Shown here piece after piece: positions 25,289 to 33,440 of a DNA stretch of 64,000 bases (its first letter is position 1; every line of letters begins with the position of its first letter). The notes below the pieces were generated by a model. That model did not search any database and was not told the origin of the DNA. It saw nothing but the letters and a program-made list of their open reading frames with translations. The translations under genes and the position numbers were made by a program. This stretch comes from Streptacidiphilus melanogenes (lineage in GTDB: Bacteria > Actinomycetota > Actinomycetes > Streptomycetales > Streptomycetaceae): assembly GCF_000787835.1 (NCBI RefSeq), contig NZ_BBPP01000003.1, positions 21,375-85,374 of the forward strand, given 5' to 3'.

Positions 25289-26101
25289 ATGAGCGACACC
25301 CGTCCCGCGAGGGGCCTCGACACCAACAGGCCGCACTCCGCCCGGATGTACGACTACTACCTCGGCGGCAAGGACCACTTCGAGGTCGACGCCCAGGCCG
25401 CGGAACGGGTCGTCGCGGTGTTTCCCAGCATCTTCACCTGCGCCCGCGAGAACCGCGCGTTCATGCACCGCGCCACCCGCGTCCTCGCGCGCGAGCACGG
25501 CATCCGCCAGTGGCTGGACATCGGCACCGGCATCCCCACCGAGCCGAACCTGCACCAGGTCGCCCAGTCGGTCGCCCCGTCCGCGCGCGTCGTCTACGCC
25601 GACAACGACCCCCTCGTCCTCAAGTACGCCGAGCGCCTGATGCGCAGCACGGCCGAGGGACGCACCACCTACATCGAGGCGGACGTCAACGACCCGGAGT
25701 CGCTGCTCGACAGTCCCGAGCTGTCCGAGGTCCTCGACCTCGATCGGCCCGTCGCCCTGTCCCTGAACGCCCTGCTCCACTTCGTCCCGGACGCCCAGGA
25801 CCCGCACCGCATCGTGCGGACCCTCCTCGGCGCCCTGCCCTCCGGCAGCGCGCTGGCGATCAGCCACTGCACGCCCGACTTCGACCCGGTCAGCTGGGAG
25901 AAGGTCGAGGACATCTACAACGGCTCCGGCACGCCCGTCCAGTTCCGCACCCGTAAGGAGGTCGCGGGGTTCTTCGAGGGCCTCGACCTGCTGGAGCCGG
26001 GCATCTCCGTGGGCCACCGCTGGCGCCCGGACGGCGCCTCGGAGGACGTGCCCACCGACGCCGAGGTCAGCCTGTGGGTCGGTGTGGGCGTCAAACCCTG
26101 A
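25289..26101 (+). CDS. DUF574-type SAM methyltransferase (methyltransf_19)
   Basis: A 270-residue protein of a family abundant in Streptomyces. Hallmarks are RPHSARMYDYYLGGKDHFEVD near the N-terminus, RQWLDIGTGIPTEPNLHQVAQ (SAM loop), VVYADNDPLVL and ALSLNALLHFVPD. GGGGAACGGAACC lies before ATG 25289. It follows the WhiJ/BldB-like pair by 75 bases and may share its transcript. The substrate is unknown for this family. Several family members sit next to XRE/DUF397 genes, so the link here is likely real. Confidence 0.88.
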   Translation: MSDTRPARGLDTNRPHSARMYDYYLGGKDHFEVDAQAAERVVAVFPSIFTCARENRAFMHRATRVLAREHGIRQWLDIGTGIPTEPNLHQVAQSVAPSARVVYADNDPLVLKYAERLMRSTAEGRTTYIEADVNDPESLLDSPELSEVLDLDRPVALSLNALLHFVPDAQDPHRIVRTLLGALPSGSALAISHCTPDFDPVSWEKVEDIYNGSGTPVQFRTRKEVAGFFEGLDLLEPGISVGHRWRPDGASEDVPTDAEVSLWVGVGVKP

Positions 26102-26149
26102 CGCCCACGCTGCCCGGAGCCGCCCCGCCCTTCCCGTACGGGGAACGAG

Positions 26150-26694
26150 ATGCCTCACTACCAGACGATCCCTCCAGTCGGCGCGCCCCCGGCACGGCAC
26201 CGGCCCCGCCGGTGCCGCCCCCCACGTCGTCCGGAGGCGTGGCCGGCGGGGCGGCCGGCGACCGACCCGGGCGGGCGGTCGTGGTGACGCCGACCCCCGC
26301 CCAGGACGGGTGGCCGGACCCCGCCGCCGATCCGACGGCGGTCTGGCCGGAGCTGTGGCGCAGCCACCCGACGCTCGTCTTCCCCTCGCGCCCGGACCAC
26401 CCCACCGCCTCCGGCTGGCTCCCGGCCGACTTGGCCTCCGGCCTGGACTGCGCCCCGCGATGGCTCGTGACCATCGACGACCGCCACCTCGCCGTCACCG
26501 CTCCCGACGGCCGCCCCTGGTACCGCGGCCTGCTCCTCTCCACCCGCCCCTGGCGCCGATCCGCCCGTGCTCGCGGCGAACTCCTGCTCGTCACGGGCCC
26601 GTTCACCCATCCCACCGAGTTCCTCCCGGCCGCCCACGGCGGCCGCCTGCTCTGCGCGGTGGCGGACGTCCTGCTCCTGAACTGCTGTTTCTGA
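26150..26694 (+). pseudogene. Hypothetical gene with an apparent one-base frameshift
   Basis: From 26191 to the TGA at 26694 codons are strongly G/C at position three and encode a soluble protein with recognisable order (AVWPELWRSHPTLVFPSRPDH, WLVTIDDRHLAVTAPDGRPWY), of no known family. No good start exists in that frame except a GTG at 26074 inside the previous gene. In another frame ATG 26150, with GGGGAACGAG before it, begins MPHYQTIPPVGAPP and then degenerates. Restoring one C to the C-run at 26186-26190 joins both parts into one 182-codon gene. The break could be a real mutation, a sequencing error, or programmed. Confidence 0.5.
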
Positions 26695-26711
26695 CGGCCC
26701 GGCAGGGCCGC

Positions 26712-27050
26712 CTACCGCCCGTCGAAGGGCTCGTCGTGCCAGCGCCAGCCGGCGGTGTCGTCGGCGTGGATGTGGAGCAGGAACTCGGCGACCGGGCTGC
26801 CGTCCGGGAAGGTCATGGTGAGGGCGTCGCGGATGCGGAAGTAGGAGAGGTCCGCCTGCTCCCAGTCCTCCTCCTCGACGGCCTGCTCGTGTTCCGCGAA
26901 GAGGGGGCGGAAACCCTCGAATCCGGGGAGGGCCTCGACGGTGGCCCGGAGCCAGGGCCAGTCGTTGTCGGTCACGGTCAGCCGGGCGATCTCGTGGTCG
27001 CCGTGGTGGAGTCGCCAGACGCTGCCGGGGGCCAGGTTCGTGTTCGTCAC
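26712..27050 (-). CDS. Small hypothetical protein
   Basis: A 112-residue soluble acidic protein (TNTNLAPGSVWRLHHGDHEIARLTVTDNDWPWLRATVEALPGFEGF, then EEDWEQADLSYFRIRDALTMTFPDGSPVAEFLLHIHADDTAGWRWHDEPF in outline). The Trp-rich conserved-looking sequence suggests a real gene; I do not recognise the family. GTG 27050 is preferred; GGGGAGG lies immediately before it, unusually close. An alternative start lies inside the neighbouring divergent gene's leader. It is divergent from the HAD-like gene with about 58 bases between starts. Confidence 0.6.
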   Translation of the reverse strand: MTNTNLAPGSVWRLHHGDHEIARLTVTDNDWPWLRATVEALPGFEGFRPLFAEHEQAVEEEDWEQADLSYFRIRDALTMTFPDGSPVAEFLLHIHADDTAGWRWHDEPFDGR

Positions 27051-27108
27051 CTCCCCATGATGGCGATCGGCACTGACAGGCGGACCGTCGAGCGGTACGG
27101 TGTGGATC

Positions 27109-27633
27109 ATGGACGCGGCAGGTGCAGTGGTGCGGCCGTTGCTCTTCCTCGATGTCGACGGCCCGCTCATCCCGTTCGGCGGACCCGCGCCGAGCCGAGC
27201 GCTGCCGACCGATGCGGCCGACTCGCTGTTGTCGCGGATCGACCCCACCGTGGGCCGTCGACTGGCGGCGCTGGAGTACGAGTTGGTATGGGCGACCACC
27301 TGGGGCGAGGACGCGAACGAGCTGGTCGCGCCCCGGCTCGGGCTGCCCGCCCTGCCCGTGCTCGCGTGGCCGGAGGGCGAGGGGGACGCGGAGGCGGAGG
27401 AGCGGGACATACGCGCCGGGCGGCACTGGAAGACGCGCCCGATCGTCTCCAGCGCCGCCGGGCGCGCGTTCGCGTGGGTCGACGACGAGATCACGCGCGC
27501 GGACCGCGTCTGGGTGGCGGCGCACCACGGCGGTGCGGCGCTGCTGCTGCGCGTGGATCCCCGGACCGGGTTGACGGGGGAGGACTTCGACCTGCTCGCC
27601 TCGTGGCCTATCGACGGGCAGGCGCGGGGGTGA
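27109..27633 (+). CDS. HAD-like hypothetical protein (copy 1)
   Basis: A 174-residue protein with the HAD nucleophile motif LLFLDVDGPLIPFGG near residues 11-25, followed by LVWATTWGEDANELVAPRLGLP and AFAWVDDEITRADRVWV. These match a family of actinobacterial HAD proteins resembling the HAD domains of RNA-repair proteins. A second copy with the same motifs lies at 35004-35552. ATG 27109 is preferred over GTG 27100; neither has a strong ribosome site. Its 3' end overlaps the convergent SDR gene by 26 bases. Activity is probably hydrolytic but unknown. Confidence 0.78.
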   Translation: MDAAGAVVRPLLFLDVDGPLIPFGGPAPSRALPTDAADSLLSRIDPTVGRRLAALEYELVWATTWGEDANELVAPRLGLPALPVLAWPEGEGDAEAEERDIRAGRHWKTRPIVSSAAGRAFAWVDDEITRADRVWVAAHHGGAALLLRVDPRTGLTGEDFDLLASWPIDGQARG

Positions 27634-28498
27634 GCGGCGCGGACTCGCGGCTGAGGCGCAGGACGTCGTGGGCGACCTGCGGGTCCGTGGCCCAGCGGAT
27701 CGGGGTGACGGGCACGGCCTCGGGGCCGATGAGCAGTCCGGTCCGCCCATCGAGGGAGGGGTCGGTGGCGGCGAGGACGGACGACCGCGCCGCCACTGCG
27801 GCCGGTCCGGCCGTGGAGCGCTCGAAGGCGCGCCGGACCAGCGGCCACATCAGGCGGAGCCCGGGGGAGACGATCTTCGGGGAGGTCATCGTGCCGTCGG
27901 TCATCGCCGTCGCCGCGCCGCCGGGATCGGCGGCGAAGACCGAGACGCCGCTGCGGTCGAGCCGCCGCGCGAGGTCCAGGGTGTAGGCGAGGTTGGCGAG
28001 CTTCGCGCGCCCGTACCAGTGGAAGCCGTAGTAGCCGCCGCGCGGCTCGACCGCGTCGAAGCGGTGCTTGGCCACCCGGACCGCCCCGGAGGTCACGTTC
28101 ACGATCCGGCTCGGCGAACCGGAGCCGAGCGTCTCCAGCAGCGACTCGGTCAGCAGGTACGGCGAGAGGTGGTTGACGGCGAAGGACGCCTCGATGCCGT
28201 CGGCGGTCAGCCGTCGCTCGGGGAACATCGCTCCCACGTTGTTGACCAGCACGTCCAGCGGGCCCTCGGCCGCCAGCCGCACCGCCAGCTCCCGGACCTC
28301 GCCGAGCGAGGCGAGGTCCGCGGCGACGAAGGCCGGCTCGCCGTCCGTCGCGGCGGCCTTGAGCCGTTCCACCGCCTGCGCTCCGCGTGCGGCGTCCCGG
28401 CCGACAACGGTCACCGCGAAGCCGGCCGCCGCCAACCCCCGTGCGGTCTCCAGGCCGATACCGCCGGTCGCACCCGTCACCACTGCCCGCTGCGTCAT
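27608..28498 (-). CDS. SDR-family NAD(P)-dependent oxidoreductase
   Basis: A 296-residue short-chain dehydrogenase. The cofactor loop is TGATGGIG (residues 8-15), the NNVG motif follows (LDVLVNNVGAMFP), the catalytic Ser is in VTSG and the catalytic pair is Tyr162 and Lys166 (WYGRAKLAN). It resembles the retinol-dehydrogenase/protochlorophyllide-reductase-like branch. It is the likely target of the TetR gene just upstream, with two operators in the 106-base gap before its start. The substrate is unknown. Confidence 0.88.
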   Translation of the reverse strand: MTQRAVVTGATGGIGLETARGLAAAGFAVTVVGRDAARGAQAVERLKAAATDGEPAFVAADLASLGEVRELAVRLAAEGPLDVLVNNVGAMFPERRLTADGIEASFAVNHLSPYLLTESLLETLGSGSPSRIVNVTSGAVRVAKHRFDAVEPRGGYYGFHWYGRAKLANLAYTLDLARRLDRSGVSVFAADPGGAATAMTDGTMTSPKIVSPGLRLMWPLVRRAFERSTAGPAAVAARSSVLAATDPSLDGRTGLLIGPEAVPVTPIRWATDPQVAHDVLRLSRESAPLTPAPARR

Positions 28499-28538
28499 TG
28501 TGCCCCTCCAGGCGTCGAATGCTTCGAACCCGCTGAAA

Positions 28539-28592
28539 CGGATGACTATCCGGTTCCCTGGGCAGACGGTAGCACAAACGGATAGCTATCCG
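28539..28592. promoter_or_regulatory. Twin operators for the TetR regulator
   Basis: Two copies of AAACGGATrrCTATCCGGTT. One is a perfect 14-base palindrome, CGGATAGCTATCCG, at 28579-28592. The other, CGGATGACTATCCG at 28539-28552, differs by two central bases. They lie 40 bases apart, four helical turns, in the gap between the TetR stop and the SDR start. Confidence 0.75.
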
Positions 28593-28604
28593 GTTGGTGG
28601 TGTG

Positions 28605-29183
28605 TCAGCGTGGCGGGCGCAGACCCTCGAGCAGGACGCTGAGATAGACCCCGATGCGCAGCGGATCGCTGTCGCCCACCCGCACCGCGTGCTCGATGCC
28701 GCACAGCAGCCGGCGCACGTCGTCCGCCTCGATGTCGCCGCGGATGGCGCCGGTCTCGCGGGCGCGGTCCAGCAGCCCGGCAACGGCCTGGTCGAGCTCC
28801 GCCTTCAAGGCCGCGGTCTGCTCCTCGGCGTCGCGAGAGGCCTCCAGGACCGCCGCGAACTCCGGGTCGTCGAGCGACCGCGCCAGGGCGTAGGTCAGCA
28901 GCCGGTGCAGGCCCGTCAGTGCGTCCGCCTCCGCCGCCGCGGCCCGGGCCTCGTCGACGAGCTGCGCGAAGCGCTCCACCGACAGGGCCTCCACCAGCGC
29001 GTGGCGGGTGGGGAAGTGCCGGTACACCGTCCCGACGCCGACGCCCGCGAGGCGGGCGATGGCGTTCAGCTGCAACGAGCTGTCGCCCGCTGCCAGCTGC
29101 TCGCGGGCGATCTGCAGGACCCGTGCGCGGTTGCGCGCGGCGTCCGCGCGCATCGGCGTCGCGCGCTCGGGGTTCGGTGTCAC
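28605..29183 (-). CDS. TetR-family regulator of the SDR gene
   Basis: A 192-residue TetR protein. The helix-turn-helix is LQLNAIARLAGVGVGTVYRHFPTRHALVEAL (residues about 37-65). The ligand-binding half is short and helical. The gene lies upstream of the SDR gene on the same strand, and two palindromes between them are likely its operators. Start GTG 29183 (VTPNPERATPMRADAARN) and ATG 29153 are both possible; neither has a clear ribosome site, so the first ten residues are uncertain. Confidence 0.85.
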   Translation of the reverse strand: MTPNPERATPMRADAARNRARVLQIAREQLAAGDSSLQLNAIARLAGVGVGTVYRHFPTRHALVEALSVERFAQLVDEARAAAAEADALTGLHRLLTYALARSLDDPEFAAVLEASRDAEEQTAALKAELDQAVAGLLDRARETGAIRGDIEADDVRRLLCGIEHAVRVGDSDPLRIGVYLSVLLEGLRPPR

Positions 29184-29601
29184 GCCGACCAGGATAGTGG
29201 CCGCTGCGGCGCGCCCCCCGGCCGACCACGGGGGTGCCGGGCCGCCCTCGCCTCCCTCACGCGCAAGCCCGGGGTCCGGAGGCCCGGGGCCCCGGCCCCG
29301 GAGGATCGGAGGCCCGGAGGAGCTTGTGGCCCGGAGGAGCAACGCGCGCAAATCCCACCCCGGCGGTGCTCACCGGCACCAAGCGGACGACCGCGCCGGA
29401 ACCGTGCGAGCTCCCGCCCAAGCGGACGTCGATCTTTCCGACGATGTGTCAGGACTTCACCGCCACAAGGACGTAGGTGTCAGGACGCGGCCATGACCAC
29501 TTCCGCGCCGTCGTTACCCACTGGTACACAAGTCCGCGACGCGCGTCGACCTGTCCCCACCCGACCTGTCGTGCAACACCACCACCACAAGTGGAGGCTC
29601 C
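29184..29601. other. Intergenic region upstream of a secreted esterase
   Basis: A 418-base region between the divergent TetR and esterase genes. A repeat of GGCCCGGAGGA-type motifs lies at about 29280-29340. GTGTCAGGAC occurs as a direct repeat at 29446-29455 and 29477-29486, 31 bases apart, and would lie 115-155 bases upstream of the esterase start. GTGGAGG precedes ATG 29602. I see no supported coding frame. Confidence 0.4.
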
Positions 29602-30408
29602 ATGCGCACCCCCGCGTCCAGACGGCTCATGGCGGGCACCCTCGCCGTCGGCACGGTTCTCGCCGGCGCTCTCGTCCTGGCCCCGAGCGCCCGGGCCGCC
29701 GGCGGCGGCTACGTCGCCCTCGGCGACTCCTACGCCGCCGGCGTCGGCAGCGGCAGCTACATCTCCTCCAGCGGTACCTGCTACCGCAGCACGCTCGCCT
29801 ACCCCTCCCTGTGGCAGCAGGCGAACTCCCCGTCCAGCTTCGACTTCGAGGCCTGCTCCGGGGCCACGACCTCGGACGTGCTGAACGGCCAGCTCTCCGG
29901 GCTGAACAGCGGCACCACGGAGGTCAGCGTCACCGTGGGCGGCGACGACGCCGGCTTCTCCTCGACGATGGAGACCTGCGTGCTGGACGGCACCAGCTCC
30001 TGCGTCTCGGCCGTCAACACGGCGGAGAACTTCGTCAACACCCAACTCGCTTCCAGGCTCGACTCGCTGTACTCGGCGATCCGCTCCCACGCGCCCAACG
30101 CGCACGTGGTCGTGCTCGGTTACCCGCACCTCTACGCGATCCCGGGCGACTGCCTGTTCGGCATCAGCAACACCAGCCGCAGCGCCATCAACGGCGCCGC
30201 GGACGACCTCGACGGCGTCATTGCCAAGGAGGTCGCCAAGTACGCGGGCTTCACCTTCGGCGACGTCCGCAGCGCCTTCTCGGGTCACGAGATCTGCACG
30301 GACAGCCAGTGGATCCACAGCACGACGCTGCCGGTCTACGAGTCCTACCACCCCACCTCTGCGGGGCAGTCCGGGGGCTACTACCCGGTCTTCCGCGCCG
30401 ACGCGTGA
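29602..30408 (+). CDS. Secreted SGNH/GDSL hydrolase
   Basis: A 268-residue exported lipase/esterase. A Sec signal (about residues 1-34, ending SARAAG) is followed by the SGNH blocks: ALGDSYAAGVG with the catalytic Ser, GATTSDVLNGQ, VTVGGDDAGF (block III, normally GGND; here Asp replaces Asn), and ESYHPTSAG with the catalytic His. Paired cysteines (GTCYRSTL/FEACSGA, METCVLD/SSCVSA, GDCLFG/HEICTD) suggest three disulfides, as in the Streptomyces scabies esterase fold. Ribosome site GTGGAGG. It probably cleaves acyl esters or plant polymers outside the cell. Confidence 0.88.
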   Translation: MRTPASRRLMAGTLAVGTVLAGALVLAPSARAAGGGYVALGDSYAAGVGSGSYISSSGTCYRSTLAYPSLWQQANSPSSFDFEACSGATTSDVLNGQLSGLNSGTTEVSVTVGGDDAGFSSTMETCVLDGTSSCVSAVNTAENFVNTQLASRLDSLYSAIRSHAPNAHVVVLGYPHLYAIPGDCLFGISNTSRSAINGAADDLDGVIAKEVAKYAGFTFGDVRSAFSGHEICTDSQWIHSTTLPVYESYHPTSAGQSGGYYPVFRADA

Positions 30409-30443
30409 ACCGGCGTGACACGCTGAAAGCCTGACGGATCGTC

Positions 30444-30478
30444 CGGTACTGCGGGCCCTGGCCACGCCCGCAGTACCG
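30444..30478. terminator. Bidirectional terminator hairpin
   Basis: CGGTACTGCGGGC with its exact 13-base complement and a 9-base loop, between the convergent esterase (stop 30408) and Lrp (stop 30518) genes. Confidence 0.8.
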
Positions 30479-30517
30479 TTCAGCGCCCGTCCGAGTCCGA
30501 CCAGGGCCCGAACCCGG

Positions 30518-30967
30518 TCAGGGCTCGATGGCCCGTTCGAGGCCCAGGGGCACCTCGTGCAGGACGAGGCGGCTGCGCAGCTCGCGCACGCCCAACTCGG
30601 CCTTGAGGCGGTCGATCACGGTCTCGAACTCGCGGGTGTCGGTGCAGGCGAGGTGCAGCTGGTAGTCGTACTCGCCGGTGACGCGCATCGCCCCGACCAC
30701 CTGCGGCACCGCGCCGAGCTGCTCCTCGAAGCCCCGGCGGTCCACGCCCTCTCGCAGGCGGACGTCGCTGAGCAGCTGCATGGCGCGGCCGAACGACTCC
30801 AGGTTCAGTTCGGCCCGGTAGCCGCGGATGACGCCGTCCGTCTGGAGCCGGCGCACCCGGTCGGCCACCGTGTTGGCCGACAGCCGCACCTGGCGGCCGA
30901 GCTCCTGGTACGTCGCCCGGCCGTCGTGCAGGAGCAGCGTCAGAAGCTCGCGATCGATACGGTCCAC
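30518..30967 (-). CDS. Lrp/AsnC-family regulator
   Basis: A 149-residue regulator. The N-terminal winged helix is MDRIDRELLTLLLHDGRATYQELGRQVRLSANTVADRVRRLQTDGVI. The C-terminal RAM ligand-binding domain contains VVGAMRVTGEYDYQLHLACTD and FETVIDRLKAELGV. GTG 30967 is used as start, with a GGGA nearby. It is divergent from a membrane protein gene at 31088 across a 120-base region, a typical layout where an Lrp protein controls an amino-acid exporter. The effector is unknown. Confidence 0.88.
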   Translation of the reverse strand: MDRIDRELLTLLLHDGRATYQELGRQVRLSANTVADRVRRLQTDGVIRGYRAELNLESFGRAMQLLSDVRLREGVDRRGFEEQLGAVPQVVGAMRVTGEYDYQLHLACTDTREFETVIDRLKAELGVRELRSRLVLHEVPLGLERAIEP

Positions 30968-31087
30968 GGTCCCATGCTACAAATCTTCGGCGCTGCTGGC
31001 ACCGTGGCGAGTTTTCCTCGGCTGCTATCCCGAACGGGCCCATAACTCCGCGACAAAATCGGACAGATCGGCGCAAGAATCGCGGGC

Positions 31088-31873
31088 ATGGAACTCCTGC
31101 TGCTCAGGTCCGCCCTCGCCCCCCTCCTCGTCCTCCTCGCCTCCGTCCTCGCGCGTCGTCTCGGGCCCCGCAGGGGCGGGCAGCTGCTCGGCGCGCCGAC
31201 CACGAGCGGTCCGTTCCTCGCCCTGACCTGGATCGCCTCCGGCCCCGAGAAAGCCGCCGCGGCCGCCCACGGCACCGCCACGGGAATGCTGGGCGTCGCC
31301 TGTTTCTGCCTCGCCTACGCCCGGCTGGCGCCCACCCGCCGCCCGGCCCGCACCCTGGCGATCGCGCTCGCCTGCGCGGCCGGGGCGGCACTGGCCGGAG
31401 CCGGCGGCGGGAGCGTCTGGCTGTCCACGGCGCTGGCCGTCTCCGTGATCGTCGTCGGCCTGCTGACCTGGCCCTCCGTCACACCGACGCCCGCGCGGCC
31501 GAACCGCGGCGCGGGCGGCTGGGAGATACCGGCGCGCATGGCGATCACCGGCGTCGTCGTGGCGGGTGCGCTGGCCGCGAGCGACGTGCTGGGGTCCTTC
31601 GTCGCCGGCGTGCTGACGGCGCTGCCGGTGCTGCTGTCCGTGATGGTGACCTCGACCCACCGGGAGGCCGGCGGGCGGGCCGCCGTCGACATGCTGCGCG
31701 GCGCGCTGACGTCCACTGCGGGCACGCTCGGCTTCATGCTGGTGCTCTGCTTCGCCCCGACCCACCTCGGACCGGTCGCCGCCTTCGGTCTCGCCCTCGC
31801 CGCGCTGGTGCTCGGCGAGCGCCTGCTGCGCCGCTGCGCGCCACGGGCGGCCGCCACCGGCCGGACCGCCTGA
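31088..31873 (+). CDS. Hypothetical integral membrane protein, divergent from Lrp
   Basis: A 261-residue protein with about seven hydrophobic helices (for example LLLLRSALAPLLVLLASVLA, TATGMLGVACFCLAYARLA, LSTALAVSVIVVGLLTWPS, AITGVVVAGALAASDVLGSFVAGVLTALPVLLSVMV in outline). No signature I recognise; no LysE or EamA motif is evident. Position next to an Lrp regulator suggests a small-molecule transporter or exporter. A conserved-looking THREAGGRAAVDMLRGALT loop lies between helices. The start ATG 31088 has no strong ribosome site, so a short leader or leaderless mRNA is possible. Confidence 0.68.
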   Translation: MELLLLRSALAPLLVLLASVLARRLGPRRGGQLLGAPTTSGPFLALTWIASGPEKAAAAAHGTATGMLGVACFCLAYARLAPTRRPARTLAIALACAAGAALAGAGGGSVWLSTALAVSVIVVGLLTWPSVTPTPARPNRGAGGWEIPARMAITGVVVAGALAASDVLGSFVAGVLTALPVLLSVMVTSTHREAGGRAAVDMLRGALTSTAGTLGFMLVLCFAPTHLGPVAAFGLALAALVLGERLLRRCAPRAAATGRTA

Positions 31874-32215
31874 GCGCGCCGGAGGCGCGGCGTCGGTCGC
31901 GTGCGGGTGTTGTGCCGGTTCCGTGCGCGCGGCGCGCGGCGCGCGGCGCGGCCCCGGGGCGGGAGCATGCTGGTCGTGGTTCGTGCTCACGGACCCGGGT
32001 CCCGCTGGTTCCTCACCTCGGCGGGGCCCGATGAAAGGAGCCTGCGGTTACCCCCCCCGGCCGCAGGCACCCGGGGTGCGGTGCTGCACGGAGCGGAGCA
32101 CCGCACCCCGTTCCTCGGATACGCGTACGCCGGTGGCCCGGACGGCGTGCGCCATCGGGGTGGCGCCGGGAGTGTCCTGCACGGATTCGGGGGAGTGTCA
32201 CCCGGATCGTGAAGC
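31874..32215. other. Intergenic region with two strong hairpins
   Basis: A 342-base region. Hairpin A, 32040-32068, has an 8-base-pair stem GCCTGCGG/CCGCAGGC around a 13-base loop that contains an 8-C run. Hairpin B, 32072-32110, has a perfect 14-base-pair stem CGGGGTGCGGTGCT with an 11-base loop. They lie about 170 bases after the membrane gene and about 110 before the serine hydrolase start, so they could be a terminator or leader structures. No coding frame is supported. Confidence 0.5.
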
Positions 32216-33436
32216 ATGACTCGTAAGCGAACCGCACTGCTGTGTGCTGCCGCTCTGCTGCTCTCCTCCACCCCGCTGCTCGCGGGGACCGCGGGCTCCG
32301 CCGACGCCGCCGGGCGCCGCGGATCCGACTGCGTCGCCTCCCCGGCCGCGGCGCACGGCAAGGCCCGCGTCATCGAGGACACCGTCAGGAAGTCCCGGCG
32401 CGAGCTGAAGCTGCGCGCGGTCGTGGCCAGGGTGACCGAGAACGGCCGTGACCTGTGGACCGGCGCGGTGGGAACGTCGATGACCTCCGTGCCGGCCCGC
32501 CCCGACATGCGCTTCCGCGCGGGCTCCGTGGGCATCAGCTACATGGGCACGATCCTGCTGCAGCTCGCCGACGAGCACCGGATCAGCCTCGACGACCCCA
32601 TCTCCCGCTGGCTGCCCTGGGTCCCGCACGCCCGCGAGATCACGCTGCGGATGCTCGGCAACACCACCTCCGGCTTCCAGGACTACGTCAAGAACCCGGA
32701 CTTCCAGAAGGCGCTGCTGGCGCACCCGTTCAAGCACTGGACGCCCGCGGAGCTCCTCGGCTACGCGAACCCGGAGACGCTGCTCTACAAGCCCGGCACC
32801 AACATCAGCTACTCCCACGCCAACTTCCTGCTGTTGGGCGAGGCGTTGCAGCGGATCACGCACACCCGGCTCGACCACCTGCTGGAGCAGCGCATCTACC
32901 GTCCGCTGGGCCTGCACGCGACGTCGAACAGCTACACCCCCGACATCCCCACCCCGGTGCTGCACGCCTTCACCACCGCACGCGGCACGTACGAGGAGTC
33001 GACCTTCTGGAACCCCTCGTGGACCACCGCGCCGGGCGCGGTCATCACCCAGGACATCTGCGACCTCGCCCGCTCGGGCGAGGGCATCGGCGCGGGGCAG
33101 ACGCTCACCCGCCAGGGCTACCGGACCCTGCTCGACCCCGGCACGGTCGGCCTCGGCGAGAAGACGCCGCAGTGCCCGCTCTGTTTCCCGCAGACCAGGG
33201 CCGCGCACTTCGGCATGTCCGTGATCGTGGTGAACGGCTGGATCATCCAGAACCCGTCCTTCCTGGGCTACGCCGCGATCATGGCGTATCTGCCCTCCCG
33301 GCACCTGTCGATCGCGGTCTCGGCGACCGACACCCCGGACACCTCCACAGCCGTCACCAACCTGGCCACCAACGTCGCCGAGGACATCTCACAGCGGCTC
33401 GTGCCGAACAACCCGCTGACCCTGGGTCCCTTCTAG
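32216..33436 (+). CDS. Secreted serine-beta-lactamase-fold protein lacking catalytic Lys
   Basis: A 406-residue exported protein with a signal peptide (residues 1-33, SADAAG). Residues 95-400 fit the beta-lactamase/class C PBP fold: FRAGSVGISYMGTILLQL aligns with the S-x-x-K motif, followed by ISLDDPISRWLPWV, and ISYSHANFLLLGE aligns with Y-x-N. But the Lys is Ile107 (Ser104 remains) and the Asn is His201. Two residues essential for acyl transfer are therefore missing, so it is probably not a normal hydrolase. The start is followed immediately by the signal; ATG 32216 sits after a GGGGGAG-like stretch. A strong terminator follows. Confidence 0.85.
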   Translation: MTRKRTALLCAAALLLSSTPLLAGTAGSADAAGRRGSDCVASPAAAHGKARVIEDTVRKSRRELKLRAVVARVTENGRDLWTGAVGTSMTSVPARPDMRFRAGSVGISYMGTILLQLADEHRISLDDPISRWLPWVPHAREITLRMLGNTTSGFQDYVKNPDFQKALLAHPFKHWTPAELLGYANPETLLYKPGTNISYSHANFLLLGEALQRITHTRLDHLLEQRIYRPLGLHATSNSYTPDIPTPVLHAFTTARGTYEESTFWNPSWTTAPGAVITQDICDLARSGEGIGAGQTLTRQGYRTLLDPGTVGLGEKTPQCPLCFPQTRAAHFGMSVIVVNGWIIQNPSFLGYAAIMAYLPSRHLSIAVSATDTPDTSTAVTNLATNVAEDISQRLVPNNPLTLGPF

Positions 33437-33440
33437 CGAC

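Noticed and set aside
31901-32212. Small plus-strand open frames in the gap 31874-32215
   Set aside because: Arg/Pro/Gly noise crossing two hairpins, with no ribosome site or codon bias.
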